DNA of 64,000 nt, taken from positions 248,001-312,000 of the forward strand of contig NZ_CP124836.1 in the NCBI RefSeq assembly GCF_029964055.1, written 5' to 3'. The notes under the pieces are model-generated. The model saw nothing but the letters and a program-made list of their open reading frames with translations, had not been told where the DNA came from and ran no database searches. A program made the translations under genes and the position numbers. How positions within the stretch are numbered: the first letter of the stretch is position 1; each line of letters starts with the position of its first letter. Source of the stretch: Arthrobacter sp. EM1. GTDB lineage: Bacteria; Actinomycetota; Actinomycetes; Actinomycetales; Micrococcaceae. Of the stretch, positions 58,647 to 64,000 are shown piece by piece.

Positions 58647-59656
58647 AAACTACAGTGACCCTTTCGGGCGCCCAGCGCGCGGCCGTTGTGCTGATGCAGA
58701 TGAACCCGGCCAACGCGGCCCTGGTCATGGCAAAGCTGACGGATTCGGAAGCCGAGGAGATTGCGGCGGAAATCGTCCGGCTGCGCAAGGTGGATCCCGA
58801 TGTCACCGAGCAGATCATGAAGGACTTCCACTCTTCGGCGCTGAGCGGGCCGCGTTCGGCCCGGGGCGGCCGCGAGTTGGCAGAGGGACTGCTGGAAGCG
58901 TCCTTTGGGTCCGAGAAAGCCGCCGGGCTGATCAACCGGCTGAGCGTCAACATGGCGGGGAAGTCCTTTGAGTTCCTCGAAGACATTGAACCGGTCCAGA
59001 TCCTGGCCCTGATCGACGGTGAACTGCCGCAAACGATCGCCCTGGTCCTGGCGCACCTGAGCCCCAAAAAGGCCTCGGCGGTGATGTCCGGGTTGCCTGG
59101 TTCGCTCCGCGCCGACGTCGCCCTCAGCATCGCAACGATGGGTTCCGGCGCACCGGAGGCAATCGGGATCGTCGCCGAGACGCTCAAACTGCGCGGCGGT
59201 GCCGCTGTCTCCCAGCAGGCCTCCAAGGTCACGGGCGGCATCCAGCCGCTGCTGGAGATCATCAACCGTACCGACGCCGGCACCGAACGTTCCGTACTCG
59301 ATGGCCTGGACCTGTTGAACCCGGACCTAGCCACCGAAATCCGGGCACAAATGGTGACCTTCGAGGACATCGTCAAACTGGACCGCAAGGACGTCCAGCA
59401 GGTATTGCGCGGCATCGACTCGTCGTTGCTGGCCATCGCCATGAAGGGCGCCCCGGAAGTGGTGCTGGAAACCATTACTACCAACGTTTCCGGCCGCAAC
59501 CTGGAGATCCTCGAGTCCGAAATCGCGGCCCTGGGGCCGCTGCGGGCCTCGCAGATCGAAGAAGCCCGTGCCGCCGTCGTCCGCTCCATCCGGGAACTAG
59601 AGGCCGACGGTTCCATCACGATTCAGCGTGGGGACGAGGAAGACTTTGTCTACTGA
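58643..59656 (+). CDS. fliG: Flagellar motor switch protein FliG
   Basis: This 337-residue switch protein carries the FliG_N, middle and C-terminal domains: LSGAQRAAVVLMQMNPANAALVMAKL, then FEFLEDIEPVQILALIDGELPQTIALVLAHLSPKKASAVMSGLP (EHPQ-like region given as ELPQT) and the torque helix MVTFEDIVKLDRKDVQQVLRGIDSSLLAIAMKGAPE. Asp/Arg/Lys residues for stator contact are present. It couples the stators to rotation. Its start overlaps fliF (ATGA), and its end overlaps fliH by 11 bases. Confidence 0.95.
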   Translation: MKTTVTLSGAQRAAVVLMQMNPANAALVMAKLTDSEAEEIAAEIVRLRKVDPDVTEQIMKDFHSSALSGPRSARGGRELAEGLLEASFGSEKAAGLINRLSVNMAGKSFEFLEDIEPVQILALIDGELPQTIALVLAHLSPKKASAVMSGLPGSLRADVALSIATMGSGAPEAIGIVAETLKLRGGAAVSQQASKVTGGIQPLLEIINRTDAGTERSVLDGLDLLNPDLATEIRAQMVTFEDIVKLDRKDVQQVLRGIDSSLLAIAMKGAPEVVLETITTNVSGRNLEILESEIAALGPLRASQIEEARAAVVRSIRELEADGSITIQRGDEEDFVY

Positions 59657-60284
59657 CACCAGTCCCGCGCGGATTGTCTACCCGTCGCTGCGGACCACCG
59701 GTCCCGCCAACGAGCAGGCCGGATTCACCGAGGGCCACGCCGCGGGCTACGCTGCCGGGGTCCGCGCCGCAGCAAAGGAACAGCGGCGCTGGCGGGACCG
59801 AATGGCGGCGGAGCAGGCTGCTGCCCTGGCGGCGGGCCAGCAGGACCTGGACCGGGCAGTGCGCGCGTTGGCCGTGGCCAGGACGGACTTCGCACACCGC
59901 AATGTCCAGGCCCTCCAGGATGCCAATGAAGTGCTCGCCCGAACGGCCCTGGAACTGGCCGAGGCCATCCTGGGCTACGAACTCGCCGAAGGCACCCGGA
60001 CGGCCCGGGCCGCCATCGAACGCGCCCTTTCCGCCAGCGACCCCGGCACCTTGGTTGCGGTGCGGCTCAACCCGGCCGACATTGACGCCCTGGACAAGGA
60101 AGGCCTGGACCTGCCCGCCGGGCTTCCGCTGCTCCGGGACGCAAGCCTGAACCGCGGCGACGCGAAAGTTGACTACGAGCATGGCTGGCTTGACGCGAGC
60201 CTCGGCACCGCCCTGGCCAGGGTCCGTACTGCCCTGCTCAGCGACGGCGACTGGGGCGACCGGACCATGGACGGACAGCCATGA
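59646..60284 (+). CDS. fliH: Flagellar export ATPase regulator FliH-type
   Basis: This 212-residue protein starts most likely at TTG 59646, inside fliG, with GAGGAAG upstream. The N-terminal part EGHAAGYAAGVRAAAKEQRRW has the repeated G-x3-G helix-dimer pattern of FliH. A long Ala/Arg/Gln coiled region follows (about 40-95), and a C-terminal domain includes VAVRLNPADIDAL and VDYEHGWLDASLGTALARVRTALL, as in FliH/YscL. It binds FliI as a dimer. The identity rests on pattern and the position between fliG and fliI. Confidence 0.82.
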   Translation: MSTDTSPARIVYPSLRTTGPANEQAGFTEGHAAGYAAGVRAAAKEQRRWRDRMAAEQAAALAAGQQDLDRAVRALAVARTDFAHRNVQALQDANEVLARTALELAEAILGYELAEGTRTARAAIERALSASDPGTLVAVRLNPADIDALDKEGLDLPAGLPLLRDASLNRGDAKVDYEHGWLDASLGTALARVRTALLSDGDWGDRTMDGQP

Positions 60285-61612
60285 TGACCCAATGGCGCCC
60301 AAAAGGGGACTCTTTCACCGCCGCACTACGGGCCGCCGCTCCCCAACGGGTGGGCGTAGTGACGTCCGTGGTGGGCCTGAGCCTGGAAGTTTCCGGCCTC
60401 GACGGTGCACTGGGTGAGCTCGTGACCGTTGGGGAAAATCCCGGTCTGGACGCCGAAGTAGTCGCCGCGATGGGCAGCACCCTCCGCTGCATGCCGCTGG
60501 GCCGGCTTGCCGGAGTCGCCGCCGGTGATCCGGTCCGGGCCAAAGCGGGCACCACCATGCTGGTCCCCACCGGGCGGGGGCTGTTTGGCCGCGTCATCGA
60601 TGGCCTCGGACGGCCCATCGATGGCAAGGGCCCGCTCAAGAGCGGGCCGCGCGTGCCCATCGACAACGAGGCGCCGCTGGCCATGAAACGGGCCCGCATC
60701 GACACGCCGCTGCAGACCGGTGTCCGTGTCCTGGACACCATGACCACCCTCGGCAAGGGCCAGCGGATGGGGCTCTTCGCCGGTTCCGGCGTCGGGAAAT
60801 CCTCCCTGCTCTCGATGATCGCCCGGGGGACCGACGCCGAAATCTCGGTCATCGCCCTGGTCGGCGAACGCGGCCGCGAAGTCCGCGAGTTTCTCGAGGA
60901 CGACCTTGGCGCCGAGGGACTGGCACGCTCCATCGTTGTGGTTGCCACCTCGGACGAGCCGGCGCTGATGCGCATGCGCGCCGCTTTCACCGCTACCCGG
61001 ATCGCGGAGTCCTTCCGGGACGAGGGCCAAAACGTGGTCCTGATGATGGATTCGTTGACCCGCGTCGCCATGGCCCAGCGCGAGATCGGCCTGTCAGCCG
61101 GCGAACCCCCAGCCACCCGCGGTTATCCGCCGTCGACTTTTTCCGTCCTTGCCCGGCTGCTGGAACGGGCCGGCACCGCCGAAACCGGCTCAATCACCGG
61201 CATCTACACCGTCCTGGTTGACGGCGACGACCACAACGAACCGATCGCCGACGCCGCCCGCTCCATCCTGGACGGGCACGTTGTCCTCGACCGGAAACTG
61301 GCCGTCACGGGCCACTTTCCCTCCGTGGACGTCCTCGGATCCATCTCGCGTGTCGCCTCGAAGGTCAACACCCGGGATCACCTCGCCGCTGCCGCGGGGC
61401 TTCGCCGTGTCCTCGCGGCCCGGAAAGCCGCCCAGGACCTGATCGATGTCGGGGCCTACCAGGCCGGCACCAACCCACTCGTTGATGCGGCACTGAACCA
61501 CGAGCAGGACGTGAACGCCTTCCTGCAGCAATCAATGGAAGATTCCACCGGACACCCCGAGTCGTGGCAACGGCTCGCCTACCTCACCTCGACTCTGGGA
61601 GCAGCGGCATGA
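60281..61612 (+). CDS. fliI: Flagellum-specific export ATPase FliI
   Basis: This 443-residue hexameric ATPase powers flagellar protein export. Walker A lies in LFAGSGVGKSSLLSMIARG from about residue 166, Walker B in NVVLMMDSLTRVAMAQREIGLSAGEPPATRGYPPSTFSVL, and LVGERGREVREFLEDDLG is typical of FliI. It is distinguished from F1-ATPase beta by the N-terminal region and the C-terminal QESMEDST-type end (FLQQSMEDST). Its ATG overlaps fliH by four bases, and its stop overlaps fliJ. Confidence 0.95.
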   Translation: MMTQWRPKGDSFTAALRAAAPQRVGVVTSVVGLSLEVSGLDGALGELVTVGENPGLDAEVVAAMGSTLRCMPLGRLAGVAAGDPVRAKAGTTMLVPTGRGLFGRVIDGLGRPIDGKGPLKSGPRVPIDNEAPLAMKRARIDTPLQTGVRVLDTMTTLGKGQRMGLFAGSGVGKSSLLSMIARGTDAEISVIALVGERGREVREFLEDDLGAEGLARSIVVVATSDEPALMRMRAAFTATRIAESFRDEGQNVVLMMDSLTRVAMAQREIGLSAGEPPATRGYPPSTFSVLARLLERAGTAETGSITGIYTVLVDGDDHNEPIADAARSILDGHVVLDRKLAVTGHFPSVDVLGSISRVASKVNTRDHLAAAAGLRRVLAARKAAQDLIDVGAYQAGTNPLVDAALNHEQDVNAFLQQSMEDSTGHPESWQRLAYLTSTLGAAA

Positions 61613-62043
61613 ACCGTCAATTTTTGCTGGCTGGGCTCTTGCGGCTCCGCCAGATCCAGCAGGATCAAGCCGCCACCGGCCTGGCCCGGGCCAGGTCCCG
61701 TTCCAGTTCCGTGCGCGCCCGGGAAGCTGCGGCCCGCCGTGACTTGTCGATCGACGACGCGGACGTTGTCAGCTCCGCCTCACTGCGGGCCGTCGCGGCC
61801 GCCCGGTCCTCCTCGCACAGTATGCTGGCAGAGCTGCGGGGCCTGACCACGATCGCCCAGGCAGACGAGTCCGCGGCCCGGGAGGCGTTTACCGCTGCCA
61901 GGGTCCGCTCCGTTGGCTTGGAGAAGCTCCAGGCCCGGCATCAAGCCGAAGTACTGAGCGCAGACCTGCAGGCCGAACAGTCAGCGCTGGATGAGATTGC
62001 GTCCACTGTCTTTCACCGGGACGACACCCAGGTGACCACATGA
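61609..62043 (+). CDS. fliJ: FliJ-type flagellar export protein
   Basis: This 144-residue protein starts at ATG 61609, overlapping fliI by four bases. It is mostly helical, rich in Arg, Ala, Ser and Gln (LLRLRQIQQDQAATGLARARSRSSSVRAREAAARRDL, then AREAFTAARVRSVGLEKLQARHQAEVLSADLQAEQSALDEIASTVFHRD), the antiparallel coiled coil expected of FliJ. FliJ is poorly conserved; the identity leans on the position after fliI and the coil pattern. It overlaps the following peptidase gene by four bases. Confidence 0.8.
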   Translation: MNRQFLLAGLLRLRQIQQDQAATGLARARSRSSSVRAREAAARRDLSIDDADVVSSASLRAVAAARSSSHSMLAELRGLTTIAQADESAAREAFTAARVRSVGLEKLQARHQAEVLSADLQAEQSALDEIASTVFHRDDTQVTT

Positions 62044-62699
62044 GCATGACCGAGGCGATCGGCCGGATGCAGAGCATCCAGTCCATGATCTCCGAACTCA
62101 CCACCCGGCCGGTGGACTCGGCGAAGTCCACGGCGATCTCGGCCGCCGCCACGGGCTCGCCTGTCAACGGAGGAGGGGACGGTTCCTTTACCCAAGCCCT
62201 CGCCTCGGCGCTGGGCACCAGCGGAACCGGAACAGCGTCCCTGCAGGAGAGCCTCAATTCCCTGACAGGTATCAGCGGGACAACACTCAAGGGTGTCTCC
62301 GCGCCGGTTGCCACCGGAGGGGCAGCGACCGGAAACGACGTGGTTGCCGCAGCGAAAAAGTACATCGGCGTGCCGTACGTCTGGGGCGGAACCAACCCGG
62401 CCACCGGGATGGACTGCTCCGGCTTCACCCAGCGCGTCTTCAAAGACCTCGGCGTCGAGATTCCGCGGGTGGTCAGCGACCAGATGCGCCAAGGCACGCC
62501 CGTAGCGTCCCTTGCCGAGGCCAAGCCCGGCGACCTGCTGGTGAGCTTCGGCGGCAACCACATCTCCATCTACCTCGGCAATGGCAAGGCAATCGACGCC
62601 CCCGTGCCCGGGCAAACCATCCAGATCCGCGATGCCTGGGAGCAGCAGTCCAACCTCACGTCCATCCGCCGGATTGTCCCGGCGGGGGGCACATCATGA
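62040..62699 (+). CDS. NlpC/P60 (C40) peptidase in the flagellar operon
   Basis: This 219-residue protein has a C-terminal NlpC/P60 peptidase: YIGVPYVWGGTNPATGMDCSGFTQRVF with catalytic Cys126 and KPGDLLVSFGGNHISIYLG with His174. These enzymes cut D-Glu-containing peptide crosslinks of peptidoglycan. The first 95 residues have no Sec signal or lipobox; they begin SMTEAIGRMQSIQSMISEL and resemble flagellar axial N-termini in being helical and Gln/Ser-rich, followed by a flexible Gly/Thr/Ala linker. It sits between fliJ and fliK with four-base overlaps on both sides, where rod-assembly hydrolases are expected, so it is probably exported by the flagellar apparatus to open the wall. Confidence 0.88.
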   Translation: MSMTEAIGRMQSIQSMISELTTRPVDSAKSTAISAAATGSPVNGGGDGSFTQALASALGTSGTGTASLQESLNSLTGISGTTLKGVSAPVATGGAATGNDVVAAAKKYIGVPYVWGGTNPATGMDCSGFTQRVFKDLGVEIPRVVSDQMRQGTPVASLAEAKPGDLLVSFGGNHISIYLGNGKAIDAPVPGQTIQIRDAWEQQSNLTSIRRIVPAGGTS

Positions 62700-64000
62700 C
62701 CGCATCGATGGGTCTGGGCTCTGCTGCGGGGATCAGCCGGGCCACCCAGCAAGGCGCCGGGGGCCGGGCCGGTACAACAACGTCCGGCGGCGGAGCTTTC
62801 GGTGTGCTGTTGGACAGCGCCGTTTCCTCAAACGCCCAGCCCTCAAACGTCCAGCCCTCAAACGCCCAGCCCTCAAACGCCCAGCCCGAACGTCCGACGT
62901 CCGAGACCACCGTGTCCGCGGATTCGAACTCCGCCGGCTCGCCGGGCGTCGGGGCACCGCAGGCTGTGCCCGCGCGCGCGACCGCGACCGTGGCCGTGTC
63001 CACATCCGCGTCCGTGACCGCATCCGCGTCCGTGACCGCACAGCTGTTCGGCGGGCAGCCGGACGACACCAAGGTCAACGACGCCACCTCCCACGACGCG
63101 TCGCCATCGAAGGATGACGCCGCAGGGCATGTTCTGCCGGTCCCGGCCTGGTTCGGAACTGCGTTGGCTGCCCCTGCGGCGCAGTCGACAGCCGCCGCCG
63201 CGGGGCAGGCCATACCGGGGCGGATGACCCCGGAACAGGCGGCCACGGAACCGCAGCTCCGGGCCGGCGGTGCCGTGCCGGTGTCGGCTCCTGCCACCGC
63301 GGTACCTGCTGCTGCTGCGGGCGCGCCGGCCGTGGCGGCAGACGCCAATGCCGTGGCCACCGGAGCTCCGGCCGCCGTCGTCCTGCCGGCAGCCACCGTT
63401 GCACCATCCAGCCCGGCCCAAGACGCAGCTCCGGCAGCAGGACTTACTGGGGCCGCCTCGACGCCCGCAACCGCCAGCCTCCAGCCGCACCCTCCGGCGG
63501 CCAGCACAACACCCGGACTTTCTTCCGCTGCCGGAGGAACGACCTTCGCCGGTCTTGTTCCCAATGCCGGCGCGAGCGGCGGCGACGTACGTCCGGATCG
63601 GAAGTCCGCGCTGGCGGCCACGGTATCGGTGGAATCGGCGTCCACCGCCGGAGCCGCCGCCCTGACCGGGGGCCCGGCTACTCCTACTGCCGCCACGTCG
63701 ACGTCCGCACCGCAGGCTCCCGCCGCGGCTTCCCCGCAGCAGGGGCCCGCACTCCAACCCCAGTTGAGCAGGCCTCTCTTCACCCTTGCCACGGCGGCCG
63801 CCGGTGAACATGTGATGACCCTCAAAGTGAACCCCGAAGACCTGGGCCCGCTGACCATCAGAGCCCACATCGACGCCGGCGGCGTCCGGATTGAGATGTT
63901 CTCTCCCGGTGAAGCCGGCCGGGAAGCTCTCCGCGGCGTCCTTCCCGAGCTCCGGAAGGAGCTCGCCGACGCCGGATTCGGGGCATCGCTGAACCTCTCG
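62696..64000 (+). CDS. fliK: Flagellar hook-length control protein FliK (3' end outside window)
   Basis: This ORF is open at the window edge (435 residues seen). The N-terminal three quarters are Ala/Pro/Thr/Ser-rich and disordered, including four SNAQP-type units near 43-65 and VSTSASVTASASVT. The end of the window enters the C-terminal Flg_hook domain: LFTLATAAAGEHVMTLKVNPEDLGPLTIRAHIDAGGVRIEMFSPGEAGREALRGVLPELRKELADAGF, with the LKVNPEDLGPLTI core. FliK measures hook length and switches export specificity. Its ATG overlaps the peptidase gene by four bases (ATGA). Confidence 0.9.
   Translation, partial: MTASMGLGSAAGISRATQQGAGGRAGTTTSGGGAFGVLLDSAVSSNAQPSNVQPSNAQPSNAQPERPTSETTVSADSNSAGSPGVGAPQAVPARATATVAVSTSASVTASASVTAQLFGGQPDDTKVNDATSHDASPSKDDAAGHVLPVPAWFGTALAAPAAQSTAAAAGQAIPGRMTPEQAATEPQLRAGGAVPVSAPATAVPAAAAGAPAVAADANAVATGAPAAVVLPAATVAPSSPAQDAAPAAGLTGAASTPATASLQPHPPAASTTPGLSSAAGGTTFAGLVPNAGASGGDVRPDRKSALAATVSVESASTAGAAALTGGPATPTAATSTSAPQAPAAASPQQGPALQPQLSRPLFTLATAAAGEHVMTLKVNPEDLGPLTIRAHIDAGGVRIEMFSPGEAGREALRGVLPELRKELADAGFGASLNLS
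62829..62888 (+). repeat. 15-bp tandem repeat in fliK
   Basis: The unit TCAAACGYCCAGCCC occurs four times in a row and codes for SNAQP or SNVQP. It may allow length change of the disordered ruler region. Confidence 0.8.

Overview
The window is chromosomal DNA from a high-GC actinobacterium of the Micrococcaceae, most likely Arthrobacter or a close relative such as Pseudarthrobacter. The evidence is the actinobacterial 16S rRNA, the very high third-position GC, frequent GTG and TTG starts, a CarD-type regulator, SenX3-RegX3, the GlgE glycogen/trehalose pathway, DUF4193, DUF4032 and DUF2516 proteins, and palindromic intergenic elements. Genus assignment rests on recognition, not on a search. 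There is no sign of a prophage, plasmid or insertion sequence, and base composition looks even throughout.

Layout. 1-14.5 kb is housekeeping. It holds tmk-holB followed by a lipoprotein hydrolase, a PLP-dependent Cys/Met enzyme, gpmA, phoU facing away from senX3-regX3 with PHO-box-like repeats between them, carD, ispD-ispF, cysS and rlmB. At 14.48-14.70 kb lie two back-to-back 32-bp tandem arrays. From 14.7 to 29.1 kb is a carbon-nitrogen hydrolase and then an alpha-glucan island: glgX, a secreted RNase with its barstar inhibitor, glgP, and divergently glgE-treS-[maltokinase::glgB fusion]. From 29.1 to 35.1 kb is one complete rrn operon (16S-23S-5S, no tRNA in the spacer) with two promoter candidates, processing stalks and a terminator. 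From 35 to 46 kb are an SRPBCC protein, an alpha-glucosidase with its LacI regulator, an FAD-linked oxidase, a DUF4032 protein, an MsiK/UgpC-type sugar ABC ATPase and otsA-otsB. From 45.9 to 49 kb are a membrane DsbA-like thioredoxin, tRNA-Thr(TGT), a GyrI-like protein, a DUF4193 protein and a secreted AMIN-like protein. From 49 kb to the end is a flagellar cluster: flgN-flgK-flgL-fliW on the minus strand; fliC, fliD-fliS-orf and flgB-flgC-fliE-fliF-fliG-fliH-fliI-fliJ-(NlpC/P60)-fliK on the plus strand, with fliK cut by the window edge.

How the parts work together. GlgP and GlgX break down alpha-glucan. TreS and maltokinase turn trehalose into maltose-1-phosphate, GlgE extends glucan from it, and GlgB branches it. 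OtsA-OtsB supply trehalose from UDP-glucose. The flagellar cluster encodes basal body, export ATPase, hook-associated proteins, chaperones and filament. Three flagellar transcription starts share a sigma-28-like motif (TAAC, 15 bp, GCCGATAA).

Most notable: the shared flagellar promoter motif; a peptidase without signal peptide between fliJ and fliK; the maltokinase-GlgB fusion with a credible internal start; the two opposed 32-bp arrays; a 66-bp palindromic element; and the RNase-barstar pair. I did not find a clearly new defence or mobile system.
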